From: Polynucleobacter sp. UB-Piko-W3
GTDB lineage: Bacteria; Pseudomonadota; Gammaproteobacteria; Burkholderiales; Burkholderiaceae
Assembly: GCF_018881635.1 (NCBI RefSeq)
Contig: NZ_JACVPY010000002.1
Location: 1,681,631 to 1,745,630 of the forward strand
Length of the DNA stretch: 64,000 nucleotides
Reading direction: 5' to 3'
Under the pieces are notes generated by a model. That model was not told the origin of the DNA and searched no databases. It was given only the letters and a program-made list of their open reading frames with translations. Positions 31,160-41,428 of this stretch are shown here, piece after piece (within the stretch, counting starts at the first letter, position 1; each line of letters begins with the position of its first letter). Made by a program: the position numbers and the translations under genes.

Positions 31160-32029
31160 ATGGCAAGCACAAAAGAGATACGATCCAAGATCAAGAGCGT
31201 GCAAAACACGCGCAAGATCACAAAGGCAATGGAAATGGTCGCCGCATCTAAGATGCGTCGCGCCCAGGAGCGCATGCGTAATGCGCGCCCATATGCTGAA
31301 AAAATTCGTGAAATTGTTGCTAATCTTTCTAAAGCAAATCCTGAGTACCGCCCTGCATACATGGCTACTCGTGAAGTGAAGAAAGTTGGCACGATCTTGG
31401 TGACAACAGACAAAGGCTTGTGCGGCGGTTTGAATACCAACGTACTGCGTTTGGTTGCGAACCAAGTGCGCGATTTTCAGGAAAAAAATATTGAGATTGC
31501 TTACACTGCGATTGGTTCAAAAGGCCTTCAATTTTTGAACCGCTCTAAAGCAAAGCTCATTTCCCAAACGATTCAAATAGGCGATACGCCACATTTAGAT
31601 GTGTTGATTGGTGCAATTACCGCCCAATTAGAAGCGTTTGAGCGTGGCGAGATTGATGCTGTCTATTTGGCATACACCCGCTTTGTAAATGCAATGAAAC
31701 AAGAGCCTATTTTAGAAAAGCTTTTGCCTTTGGAGCCAGCGCAGCTGGCGCCTGAAGATAAAGCAGGACCATCTTGGGATTACATTTACGAACCTGATGC
31801 TGAGTCCATTTTGAATGGCTTATTAAAGCGTTATGTTGAAGCAATGATTTATCAAGCTGTTGCCGAAAATATGGCTTCTGAGCAATCTGCCCGCATGGTC
31901 TCAATGAAGGCTGCGTCAGATAATGCGAAGAACGTGATCGGTGAACTGCAATTGGATTACAACAAAACACGACAAGCTGCTATTACCAAAGAGCTATCTG
32001 AAATTGTTGGCGGAGCGGCCGCTGTTTAA
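31160..32029 (+). CDS. atpG: ATP synthase F1 subunit gamma
   Basis: A 289-residue central-stalk subunit with the family N terminus ([20 protein letters not shown]) and C-terminal helix ([19 protein letters not shown]). The two terminal helices form the rotating shaft in the alpha-beta hexamer. Confidence 0.97.
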   Translation: MASTKEIRSKIKSVQNTRKITKAMEMVAASKMRRAQERMRNARPYAEKIREIVANLSKANPEYRPAYMATREVKKVGTILVTTDKGLCGGLNTNVLRLVANQVRDFQEKNIEIAYTAIGSKGLQFLNRSKAKLISQTIQIGDTPHLDVLIGAITAQLEAFERGEIDAVYLAYTRFVNAMKQEPILEKLLPLEPAQLAPEDKAGPSWDYIYEPDAESILNGLLKRYVEAMIYQAVAENMASEQSARMVSMKAASDNAKNVIGELQLDYNKTRQAAITKELSEIVGGAAAV

Positions 32030-32069
32030 GCGGTCAGCATTTAGAAATACGAAAGAATTCAGGAATTAA

Positions 32070-33485
<1,416 letters not shown>

Positions 33486-33506
33486 TCGCTTTCGCCCAAG
33501 GAAATT

Positions 33507-33923
33507 ATGTCAAACATATATGTCAATGTGGTGAGTGCAGAGAGATCTATTTTCAGTGGAGAGGCCAAGTTTGTTGCCCTTCCAGGCGAAGGTGGTGAGC
33601 TCGGCATCTTACATGGCCATACCCCATTAATTACACGCATTCGCCCTGGCTCAGTACGCATTGAAAAAGCAGATGGCGATGAAGAGTTCGTGTTTGTTGC
33701 CGGTGGTTATTTAGAAGTTCAGCCAGATCGCGTCACCGTATTAGCTGAAACCGCTATTCGCGGGCATGATCTTGACGAAGCAAAGGCGCTAGAAGCAAAG
33801 AGACGCTCAGAAGAGGCGATGCAAAATCGTGGGACCGACTTTAATTTGGCTTTGGCTCAATCTGAGTTTGCTATGGCAGCGGCACAATTGGCCGCAATTG
33901 CCCGTTTCCGTCGTAAAAAATAA
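33507..33923 (+). CDS. atpC: ATP synthase F1 subunit epsilon
   Basis: A 138-residue subunit with the beta-sandwich motif ([16 protein letters not shown]) and a C-terminal helical hairpin that can inhibit ATP hydrolysis. Last gene of atpIBEFHAGDC; hemE starts 15 bases after it with no terminator, so read-through is likely. Confidence 0.96.
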   Translation: MSNIYVNVVSAERSIFSGEAKFVALPGEGGELGILHGHTPLITRIRPGSVRIEKADGDEEFVFVAGGYLEVQPDRVTVLAETAIRGHDLDEAKALEAKRRSEEAMQNRGTDFNLALAQSEFAMAAAQLAAIARFRRKK

Positions 33924-33938
33924 TCCCTGACCATCCCA

Positions 33939-35051
33939 ATGCTCTTAAATGATCGGTTTTTAAAGGCGTGTCTGGGCGAAGCTATTGATCAAACACCGCT
34001 TTGGCTAATGCGCCAAGCCGGCCGCTATCTCCCTGAATACAATGCGACACGCGCTAAGGCCGGAAGTTTTCTCGGACTAGCTAAAAACCCTGCATATGCA
34101 ACTGAGGTGACCCTTCAGCCTTTGGACCGCTATCCATTAGATGCAGCGATTTTGTTCTCTGATATTTTGACTGTTCCTGATGCAATGGGATTAGGGCTTA
34201 AATTTACCGCAGGCGAAGGCCCTAGTTTTGATCACCCTCTTCGAACTGAAGAGGCAGTAAAAAAATTGCGCGTAGCCGACATGGGTCAGTTGCAATATGT
34301 ATTTGATGCAGTTTCTGAGATTCGCAAGGCATTAATTCAGGATGGTAAGCAACGCGTGCCCTTGATTGGTTTCTCTGGAAGTCCATGGACATTGGCTTGC
34401 TACATGATTGATGGCTCTAGCTCAGAAGATTTTCGTCATGCTAAAACCATGATGTTTAGTCGCCCTGATTTGTTGCAGCATATTCTCGACATTAATGCCC
34501 AATCAGTGGCCTCGTACTTAACTGAGCAATTAAAAGCGGGTGCGCAAGCGTTGATGATTTTTGATACTTGGGGCGGCATGCTGCCAGATGGTTGGTATCA
34601 AAGAATGTCTCTGGCATCCATGCAAAAAGTGATTTCTTTGTTGCCACGTGAGCATGAGGGTAGAAAAGTCCCTGTGATTATGTTTACTAAAGGTGGCGGA
34701 ATTTGGTTGAATGACATGGCACAGGTTGGCGCCGATGTTATTGCAATGGACTGGACTATGTCACTAAGTCGTGCCCGCAAACAATTGCTTGCATTGAATA
34801 AGCCTTTGGCATTGCAGGGCAATCTAGATCCCCTAATCCTCTTCTCCGAAGCCAAACAGATAGCTGAGCAGGCAAATCTACTGCTGGAGGATCTAGCGAG
34901 CGCTCCACCCCTTAAACCAGGGTTGCACCCTCTTGACGGACACATCTTCAACTTGGGTCACGGAATCTCGCAATTTACCCCGCCTGAAAGTGTGACAGCA
35001 TTGGCAGAAGCAGTTATTCAGCGCTCAAGGGCTCTTAGATCTAAGTCATAA
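33939..35051 (+). CDS. hemE: Uroporphyrinogen decarboxylase
   Basis: A 370-residue enzyme that converts uroporphyrinogen III to coproporphyrinogen III in heme synthesis. The signature [15 protein letters not shown] near the N terminus holds the substrate-binding arginines, and [12 protein letters not shown] is the second family signature. Close behind atpC; other hem genes are not in the window. Confidence 0.97.
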   Translation: MLLNDRFLKACLGEAIDQTPLWLMRQAGRYLPEYNATRAKAGSFLGLAKNPAYATEVTLQPLDRYPLDAAILFSDILTVPDAMGLGLKFTAGEGPSFDHPLRTEEAVKKLRVADMGQLQYVFDAVSEIRKALIQDGKQRVPLIGFSGSPWTLACYMIDGSSSEDFRHAKTMMFSRPDLLQHILDINAQSVASYLTEQLKAGAQALMIFDTWGGMLPDGWYQRMSLASMQKVISLLPREHEGRKVPVIMFTKGGGIWLNDMAQVGADVIAMDWTMSLSRARKQLLALNKPLALQGNLDPLILFSEAKQIAEQANLLLEDLASAPPLKPGLHPLDGHIFNLGHGISQFTPPESVTALAEAVIQRSRALRSKS

Positions 35052-35315
35052 TCCTGAGTAGCCGCTAACTTAGGTTTGAAATTTTGATGAAAGTTATGCA
35101 CAGATCAGTGCAAAACTCAAATTTCATGAAGATTCGGAATAAAGATAAACATTAACCTCCGAAATTGTTTGTAATCCATTGATTTATATATATTTTAATA
35201 AAAAAGCTCGAAAACTGTGCACAGTTCGCTAACTGGTAAATTAGCTTGTAAATCAAAATCATTGGATGATATCCACAGACTTATCCACAGGTAAAAAGAA
35301 AGACCTCAGTAAAAA
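35052..35315. other. hemE-priA intergenic region with DnaA boxes and AT-rich element
   Basis: A 264-base non-coding stretch. It contains DnaA-box matches TTATGCACA (35094-35102) and TTATCCACA (35281-35289), with ATATCCACA (one mismatch) at 35269-35277. It also has an uninterrupted 24-base A/T run (35182-35205), part of CCATTGATTTATATAT (35176-35191), which matches the oriC element at 7682-7697 in 15 of 16 positions. A 14-base palindrome, AACTGTGCACAGTT, lies at 35213-35226. A weak stem (35053-35059 with 35068-35074) follows hemE. It presumably carries the priA promoter. Confidence 0.6.
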
Positions 35316-37448
35316 ATGGCCCCACAAATTGTGGTTCAGGTAGTTGTTGATAGGCCCTTGGCCCAAGGCTTCGATTACTTATGGAATTCTGAAAGACTGG
35401 GCACACCCCCAGAGATAGGACAGCTTGTTGAGGCGCCTTTTGGGCGATCAAGCCTGATAGGGGTAGTTATCAAAGTTGGCACTCACTCTGATTTTGAGAT
35501 AGAAAAGCTAAAGTCAATCAATAGGGTTGCCCCACTTCCCCCCCTAGATCCAGCAGCCTTAGGGCTGATTAACTTTGCAAGCCAGTATTACATTCATGCG
35601 CTTGGCGAAACGATCATTCCAACGATTCCACAGATGTGGAAAAAGCCAGATAACTGGGAAAAAATTCCCGCAAAACTCATCACTGCAGAAGAAAAGAAAA
35701 AGAAAAAAGTTCAGCTAGAGCAAAGCGAAGGATTCATTCAAGAGGCAGACCTTAATCTAGAACAAAACCAGGCCTTGGAGAAATTGCGTCATTGCAGCAG
35801 CAGGAAAAATGAATTTAAGACAATGCTGCTTCAGGGCCAAACAGGCAGTGGAAAAACTGCAGTTTTTTTAAATTGGTTAAGTGCGGTCTTAGATGATGCC
35901 AGCGCACAAGTGCTACTCCTTGTCCCCGAGATTAATTTGACACCACAGCTAGAGCGAAGAGTACGCGCTTATTTTCCCGAAAAGAAAATGGTGGTACTGC
36001 ACAGTGGAGTAACAGAAAAAGAAAGAGGCATTGCCTGGTATGAGGCGATGACTGGTAAGGCGCAAATTATTTTGGGCACAAGATTGGCAGCATTAACCCC
36101 ACTTCCAAATCTGCGCGCAATCGTTGTGGATGAAGAGCATGACCCATCCTATAAACAGCAAGATGGTATTCGGTATTCGGCGCGGGACCTTGCGATTTGG
36201 AGAGCACATGATGTGAAAGTACCAATCCTGCTTTCTTCAGCTACACCCTCTTTAGAAACTTGGTTGGCTGCTCAAGCCGGACGCTATGAGCACATTCGGC
36301 TTGACCAGAGGGCTCAGGGAGCCAGCTTACCTAAAGTTCACCTCATCAACACACGTGATCCACAGAATCAATATAGCCCTGGCGATATCAGTAAACCTAA
36401 GGGCAAAAGTTCGATCACCAAGACATTAGCTAAGGCCATCAGTAAAAATTTAGAAGATAAAAAACAAAGTCTCATCTTAATTAACCGCAGAGGGTATGCC
36501 CCAGTATTAAGTTGTAGCGCTTGTACGTGGCTTTCTAAATGTCAGCAATGCAGCTCGTATATGGTGATGCATAAAGCGGGCGCATTGACTAAAAAACCTG
36601 TCTTGAGCTGTCATCATTGCGGCCTGGCGAAATCCATTCCAAGCCATTGCCCCGATTGCGGAAATGCTGATCTCAAAACTCTAGGACGGGGTACACAAAA
36701 GATTGAAGATGCCATTGAGGAGATGTGGCCAGGCGCCAGAGTCTTGCGAGTTGATACAGACTCCAGCAGAAGCAGTAAAGGCGCAGAGGATCTATTCCAA
36801 GAAATTCATCAGGGCAAGGTGGATATTGTGGTTGGTACACAAATGATTGCCAAAGGACATGACTATCAAAACATCGGACTCGTAGCCGTATTAGATGCAG
36901 ATGCGAGATTGTTCTCTCAAGACTTTAAGGCCGCAGAAAGACTATTTGCACAATTGGTGCAGGTGGCTGGTCGTGCAGGGCGCTCTGGAAAAGATGGTCA
37001 AGACGGCGGAGATATTTATATTGAGACTCAATACCCCGAGTCGGCAGTGTTTCAATATTTGCTTGCACACGATGTAGATGGATTTTTATCTCATATTGCT
37101 AGCGAGAGACGGGAGGCTGGTTTACCACCTTTTTCATATCAAGCTCTAGTGCATGCTGAGGCGAAAAGTTTGGATAAAGCCATTCAATTTTTAAGCACTC
37201 TAAAGGCGCAAATAAAGTCACAGGGATTTATATTCCAAGGCCTGCGAGTCTATGATCCTGTTCCAAAAGCAGTCATGCGAGTTGCGGGCACGGAGCGCGC
37301 CCAACTCCTGATTGAATCTGACAGCCGCAAACAGTTGCAGGAAGTTTTGGAAGCGGTGGATCGAGGCTTACGCGAAAACTCTCAGGGGCGTATTAGCAAA
37401 ACAGCGCGCGTCCGCTGGTTGATTGAGCGCGACCCCATCACAATCTGA
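35316..37448 (+). CDS. priA: Primosomal replication-restart helicase PriA
   Basis: A 710-residue 3'-5' helicase with Walker A GQTGSGKT (174-181), DEEH box (272-275) and the eight-cysteine zinc cluster (Cys 400, 403, 409, 412, 432, 435, 445, 448). The helicase motif VVGTQMIAKGHDY is present. It reloads DnaB at stalled forks away from oriC. DnaA boxes lie within 50 bases upstream of its ATG. Ends eight bases from the convergent gcvH. Confidence 0.97.
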   Translation: MAPQIVVQVVVDRPLAQGFDYLWNSERLGTPPEIGQLVEAPFGRSSLIGVVIKVGTHSDFEIEKLKSINRVAPLPPLDPAALGLINFASQYYIHALGETIIPTIPQMWKKPDNWEKIPAKLITAEEKKKKKVQLEQSEGFIQEADLNLEQNQALEKLRHCSSRKNEFKTMLLQGQTGSGKTAVFLNWLSAVLDDASAQVLLLVPEINLTPQLERRVRAYFPEKKMVVLHSGVTEKERGIAWYEAMTGKAQIILGTRLAALTPLPNLRAIVVDEEHDPSYKQQDGIRYSARDLAIWRAHDVKVPILLSSATPSLETWLAAQAGRYEHIRLDQRAQGASLPKVHLINTRDPQNQYSPGDISKPKGKSSITKTLAKAISKNLEDKKQSLILINRRGYAPVLSCSACTWLSKCQQCSSYMVMHKAGALTKKPVLSCHHCGLAKSIPSHCPDCGNADLKTLGRGTQKIEDAIEEMWPGARVLRVDTDSSRSSKGAEDLFQEIHQGKVDIVVGTQMIAKGHDYQNIGLVAVLDADARLFSQDFKAAERLFAQLVQVAGRAGRSGKDGQDGGDIYIETQYPESAVFQYLLAHDVDGFLSHIASERREAGLPPFSYQALVHAEAKSLDKAIQFLSTLKAQIKSQGFIFQGLRVYDPVPKAVMRVAGTERAQLLIESDSRKQLQEVLEAVDRGLRENSQGRISKTARVRWLIERDPITI

Positions 37449-37456
37449 TTTTAGGA

Positions 37457-37849
37457 TTAAGCGCCGACAGTAGCGTTATATTTTTCTAAACTCATTAATT
37501 GCTTAAGCTCGGATGCAAGATTGCTATCTGAGCTTGGTTTGATTTTGAATAACCAAACACCGTAAGGATTTTCATTAAGTACTTCAGGGGATGCATCAAG
37601 CTGTTCATTGATGGCAACAATTTCTCCGCTTATTGGCGCATGAATATCGCTTGCCGCTTTTACGGATTCAATCGCTGCAATGGTCTCGCCTTGCTTTACT
37701 TGTTGACCAAGCTTAGGCGCTTGAAAGAACATGACATCACCTAATGCTTCTTGAGCATGGTTGCTAATGCCAACCCACACTAAGCCATCGCGTTCAAGAT
37801 TGGCCCACTCATGAGTCTGGGCAAATTGAAATGTATCTTGGGTATTCAT
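37457..37849 (-). CDS. gcvH: Glycine cleavage system H protein
   Basis: A 130-residue lipoyl-carrier protein with the family opening (QFAQTHEWANLERDG) and the lipoylation motif ESVKAASD. H protein shuttles the aminomethyl group between the P, T and L proteins. No gcvT or gcvP is adjacent, which is unusual because the three are normally together; they may lie elsewhere, or the protein may serve as a lipoyl donor. Confidence 0.9.
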   Translation of the reverse strand: MNTQDTFQFAQTHEWANLERDGLVWVGISNHAQEALGDVMFFQAPKLGQQVKQGETIAAIESVKAASDIHAPISGEIVAINEQLDASPEVLNENPYGVWLFKIKPSSDSNLASELKQLMSLEKYNATVGA

Positions 37850-37917
37850 TGTCAGCGTTTCATTTGGGATTGAATTTCATTTCCCATCTGAGTGATGGCC
37901 TTCGCCAGCACTAGGTA

Positions 37918-38103
37918 TTAAGTTTTAGCTGAGCCGGTGCGGTGTGTACGGTTGTAAAGGCAGCTGGCGCAAATCCAGCGCTGTTTACGATTGCTCGTCG
38001 GAATCCAGGTGCCACCCTCAAGGCGTTTTTCGCGGCTACAAGAAGAGCAAAACTTAAGGCTCTGAGAGGTATCTTGGGTGGCGGCTGGAGTTGAAGTAGT
38101 CAT
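37918..38103 (-). CDS. Zinc-ribbon microprotein of unknown function
   Basis: A 61-residue protein from ATG 38103 (MTTSTPAATQ). The frame extends seven codons to a TTG at 38124, which I regard as less likely. Two CxxC pairs (CSSCSREKR and CASCLYNR) about 25 residues apart form a likely zinc ribbon; the rest is basic and polar. It lies between gcvH and the desaturase on the same strand. No family was recognised. Confidence 0.65.
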   Translation of the reverse strand: MTTSTPAATQDTSQSLKFCSSCSREKRLEGGTWIPTSNRKQRWICASCLYNRTHRTGSAKT

Positions 38104-38145
38104 GAGCAATCCGGGGTAAGGCAATCTTTAAACAGGAGGTCTATT

Positions 38146-39288
38146 TTACCCGTTTTGTCCCGCTGGGGCTGGGCTCAGGACAACCCTGACTGAATCAGCC
38201 GTTTTATTGCCATCAAAGTCCAGCCAGGCCTTGTTTTCAAAGTCATAGAGCTTGCACTTGCGGGCAGTATCGAAATACCAGTCCCAGGAGAACTTTTGCA
38301 CAAAAATACGCTCTGGAAGGATGGTTTCCAGGGTGTTTTGGGCCTCTTGGAGGCGATAAAGGGGTACGCTCATATCTACGTGATGGGCTGTGTGCTCCAT
38401 GATGTGGTGCATCAATGAGCCCCAAACCCAGTTGAATGTCAGGTGGACTGTAGTCGAAACAAACGGCTGGGCACGTAACCACTCAGACTTTTTGTCATAC
38501 CAAGAGACGGATGGATGTGTATGGTGAACATAGACCACAAAACCAATCATACCGTTCCAAAATAAGAAAGGAACTGCAAAACCAGCAATGAGACCAAGCC
38601 AGATGGACTGACCAGTAGCAATTGCACCAGTAATTAAGCAAGCAAGCCAAATAATTGCAAAACCAGTAACAAGCAAATTATCTTTTAAGAAAATGGGGCG
38701 ATCTCCCGGCTTATTTTTAGCATTTGGAAAGTACTCGCGTCTCCACCAAATCTCAATGAGGTAGTAGAAAACTGGACCCCAGCCGCTACGGTAAAGATGC
38801 TCTAGAGCCTTGCGCCATGAGGGTAGCACGTCATATTCAGATTTTGATAGAGGGGCCCAAACAAAGTCAAAACCTTTTAAATTTGTTTGGCCATGGTGCA
38901 CTACGTTGTGTCCAACATCCCATAAGCTATATGGTGTGAGTGACGGCAAGAATGCAATGCGGCCTAATACTTTATTGAGCTCACGATTAGGTGTGAAGCT
39001 TTGATGACAAGCATCGTGACCCAAAATAAAGATACGACCAGTGACAAATCCAGCGACCATACCGAATACAAGCTTGAGGAAAATATTTTCAACAAAGACT
39101 GTGCCGGCAATGCAACCAAGCCATAGGGCGGCATCAATCATGAGGAGCATGATGGCGCGGCCTGTCTCGCCTTGTGCCATTGGGATTAGCCAGCTCCGAA
39201 TAATTTTGCGGTGTGGCAATGGCGCCTCAGGAGGCAAGGGATTGGCTAGGGAAGGCTCTGAAAGGGCTGAATTTAAATGTGTAGACAC
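38146..39288 (-). CDS. Membrane fatty acid desaturase
   Basis: A membrane di-iron desaturase with the three histidine boxes HDACH, HNVVHH and HTAHH and several hydrophobic segments. It probably introduces a double bond into membrane lipid acyl chains (DesA/omega-type family). I place the start at GTG 39288 (MSTHLNSALSEP), about 380 residues; the frame is open to a TTG at 39300, and neither has a clear ribosome site. It follows tRNA-Arg on the same strand. Confidence 0.85.
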   Translation of the reverse strand: MSTHLNSALSEPSLANPLPPEAPLPHRKIIRSWLIPMAQGETGRAIMLLMIDAALWLGCIAGTVFVENIFLKLVFGMVAGFVTGRIFILGHDACHQSFTPNRELNKVLGRIAFLPSLTPYSLWDVGHNVVHHGQTNLKGFDFVWAPLSKSEYDVLPSWRKALEHLYRSGWGPVFYYLIEIWWRREYFPNAKNKPGDRPIFLKDNLLVTGFAIIWLACLITGAIATGQSIWLGLIAGFAVPFLFWNGMIGFVVYVHHTHPSVSWYDKKSEWLRAQPFVSTTVHLTFNWVWGSLMHHIMEHTAHHVDMSVPLYRLQEAQNTLETILPERIFVQKFSWDWYFDTARKCKLYDFENKAWLDFDGNKTADSVRVVLSPAPAGQNG

Positions 39289-39368
39289 GATAAGAATCAA
39301 TAAGTTAGAAGTGAATGATAGTGGCTTTTACAACATTACGCATGATGTAGGGCAAAACCCCCTTGTTT

Positions 39369-39444
39369 TGGCGCGCCCGGCAGGAATCGAACCTGCGACC
39401 CTTGGCTTCGGAGGCCAATACTCTATCCACTGAGCTACGGGCGC
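39369..39444 (-). tRNA. tRNA-Arg (anticodon CCG)
   Basis: A 76-base cloverleaf with encoded CCA. The acceptor GCGCCCG pairs with CGGGCGC, the T arm contains GGTTCGATTCC, and the anticodon loop CTCCGAA gives CCG. A TACAAT hexamer upstream on the minus strand (39472-39467) may be its -10. Confidence 0.97.
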
Positions 39445-39546
39445 CAGCGAAACTGCATGCCCCACTATTGTAAGTGCCTTATAGCCCTACCCACTAGTTA
39501 TAATCACCGCTAAACAACCCTTAAACCCAACTAATAATAAATTCTT

Positions 39547-39759
39547 ATGAGCAGCGAGCACGGAAATCTAATTAAGTCCCCAAAACAACTCATCATCATG
39601 GTGTTTGCAAGCTTTTTTGTACCCCTGATCGTTATTTTATTGTTGATGGTGTTTGTAAATAATGGCAAGCGTGGCGAGCCTTCTGCTACCACTGAGCAAC
39701 TGATTAAACCAGTGGCCCAGTTAAATATTCAGGATGCTACTGCTTCGACGGCTAAATAA
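39547..39759 (+). CDS. Small membrane protein resembling a cytochrome c5 anchor without the heme domain
   Basis: A 70-residue protein: short N terminus with LIKSPKQL, one membrane helix (about residues 17-39) and a polar tail ending KPVAQLNIQDATASTAK. The first part resembles the anchor of membrane-bound c-type cytochromes in Burkholderiales (pattern SLIKTPKQL, helix, then a tail before the CxxCH domain). Here the frame stops before any CxxCH motif. A TATAAT box lies at 39499-39504 and a bidirectional terminator follows at once, so it looks like a complete small gene, not the remnant of a longer one. Confidence 0.7.
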   Translation: MSSEHGNLIKSPKQLIIMVFASFFVPLIVILLLMVFVNNGKRGEPSATTEQLIKPVAQLNIQDATASTAK

Positions 39760-39776
39760 AATTTAGCGTATTCCAA

Positions 39777-39801
39777 AAAAGTTGGGTACAGGCCAACTTT
39801 T
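39777..39801. terminator. Bidirectional intrinsic terminator
   Basis: AAAAGTTGG and CCAACTTTT form a 9-base stem with a 7-base loop. T-rich sequence follows on each strand, serving both the small membrane gene (plus) and rsmI (minus), whose stop codon is in the stem edge. Confidence 0.85.
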
Positions 39802-40705
39802 ATTTCTGCTCACTCCCATCTTTTGCATCTAAGGCAACTTGATAGGCCTCCTTTTTTGTAATGCCTAAGGCTTGCGATAAAACAGTGGCAATTTCTTTAC
39901 TGCCCAGATAAGGGCTAAGAGTATTTGCCCACAGCAAGAGGGAGGCATGCTCGGGAGCCTCACCAGAGCTGGCTTGGCGCCCTGCAACCAAAATAACAAA
40001 TTCACCCTTTAAGCTCTCCGCATTTTCTAGCCATGATGCGATTTCACCCGCCAGAATTGAAGCAATCTGCTCAAACTTTTTAGTGAGTTCACGACAAATC
40101 AATACTTGTCGCCCTGACTCCAAGGCATTTGCAAGGATAAGTAGAGTTTCGCGAATGTGATGCGGAGACTCAAAAAAGATGCTGGTTTTTATGCTGCTGC
40201 AAATATCCTGTAACACGGCATCTCGCTCTTTAGTTTTGTTGGGCCAAAATCCTAAAAATTGAAAGCGCCCTTCTGAATTCAGCATGACGGAGCCCGATGC
40301 CGATATTGCGCAAGATACTGAGCTAGGACCAGGAATGGGGATAACTCGATACCCCGCTTTCTGTACTTCATGTACCAATCTAGCGCCAGGGTCGGAGACT
40401 CCTGGAGTGCCCGCATCAGAAATGTATGCCCAGCGCTCGTTATTTGCTAGGCTCTGAATCATTGTTTGTGCACCCCCAACTTCATTGTGCTCGTGTAGTG
40501 CCAGACATTTTTTATGAATACCGAATTGCTGTAACAGGGCCGCGCTGTGTCTGGTGTCTTCGCAGGCAATGCCATCGACGGCGTTCAACACATGCAGCGC
40601 GCGCAAAGTGATGTCTCCCATATTGCCGATGGGTGTGGCAAGCATGTAGAGAGCCCCAGCAGGCAAATCCTGTTGTTTTAAAAAATCAAATGAGCCTATT
40701 TCCAT
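39800..40705 (-). CDS. rsmI: 16S rRNA (cytidine-1402-2'-O)-methyltransferase RsmI
   Basis: A 301-residue SAM-dependent methyltransferase of the tetrapyrrole-methylase fold. The family opening GALYMLATPIGNMGDITLRAL, CEDTRHS and the SDAGTPGVSDPGARLV loop are present. The frame runs further upstream to 41068, but that part is antisense to the SIS-domain gene and lacks homology; ATG 40705 (MEIGSFDFLKQ) fits. It is divergent from diaA-like, as rsmI is from its neighbours in other proteobacteria. Confidence 0.95.
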   Translation of the reverse strand: MEIGSFDFLKQQDLPAGALYMLATPIGNMGDITLRALHVLNAVDGIACEDTRHSAALLQQFGIHKKCLALHEHNEVGGAQTMIQSLANNERWAYISDAGTPGVSDPGARLVHEVQKAGYRVIPIPGPSSVSCAISASGSVMLNSEGRFQFLGFWPNKTKERDAVLQDICSSIKTSIFFESPHHIRETLLILANALESGRQVLICRELTKKFEQIASILAGEIASWLENAESLKGEFVILVAGRQASSGEAPEHASLLLWANTLSPYLGSKEIATVLSQALGITKKEAYQVALDAKDGSEQK

Positions 40706-40790
40706 GTGGACATCTTCTGCGTAAGATTGGTCATAAGTGAGAGGATACGTTGCTTTAGAAATTACCCCCAGTTTGGCGCATAATATTGAC

Positions 40791-41393
40791 ATGGATAAAG
40801 ATACTATTGAGCATTTGCGCAAACGCGCATCACAGCATTTTTTAGACAGCATTGCGGTAAAGCAAGAGGCTGAAAAAATCCTTCCAGAATCTGTTGCTCG
40901 CGGAGTATTGGCGATGGCGGATTGTTTGAAATCTGGCGGCAAGATCATGGCCTGCGGCAATGGTGGCTCCGCTGCTGATGCCCAGCACTTTGCTGCAGAA
41001 CTCCTTGGGCGTTTCGAGCGAGAGCGTGAAGAGCTGGCAGCGATTGCGTTAACAACAGACTCATCCATTCTGACTGCAGTTGGAAATGATTACAGCTATG
41101 ACGATATTTTTAGCAAACAAGTTCGCGGTCTTGGTAAGAAAGGCGACATCCTTTTAGGTATTTCAACCTCGGGTAACTCTAAAAACGTAGTCAAAGCAAT
41201 AGAGGCGGCCAAGAAGATGGGCATCAAAATTATTGCCTTCACTGGCAATGGCGGCGGCAAAATTGCTACCTTGCTAGACAAAGACGATGTCCATCTTTGC
41301 GTCCCTTCTGCGCGCACTGCACGTATTCAAGAAACACACCTAGTGTTGTTGCACGGATTATGTGATGGCGTTGATCATGTTTTGTACGACTAA
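40791..41393 (+). CDS. diaA: SIS-domain protein, DiaA/GmhA family
   Basis: A 200-residue SIS protein from ATG 40791 (MDKDTIEHLRKRASQHF); an upstream GTG or ATG in frame would overlap the rsmI promoter region. Motifs are CGNGGSAADAQHFAAELLGRF and GISTSGNSKNV. The family includes the DnaA-binding initiation factor DiaA and phosphoheptose isomerase GmhA, which sequence alone separates poorly. The neighbours (rsmI, BON lipoprotein) match the E. coli rsmI-diaA-dolP region, so I favour DiaA. Confidence 0.75.
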   Translation: MDKDTIEHLRKRASQHFLDSIAVKQEAEKILPESVARGVLAMADCLKSGGKIMACGNGGSAADAQHFAAELLGRFEREREELAAIALTTDSSILTAVGNDYSYDDIFSKQVRGLGKKGDILLGISTSGNSKNVVKAIEAAKKMGIKIIAFTGNGGGKIATLLDKDDVHLCVPSARTARIQETHLVLLHGLCDGVDHVLYD

Positions 41394-41428
41394 AGCTTTT
41401 GGATCAATTCATTTTAGAAAATAGACAA

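Noticed and set aside
40706..41068. N-terminal extension of rsmI by 121 codons
   Set aside because: It runs antisense to the SIS-domain gene, has no family similarity, and a proper start exists at 40705.
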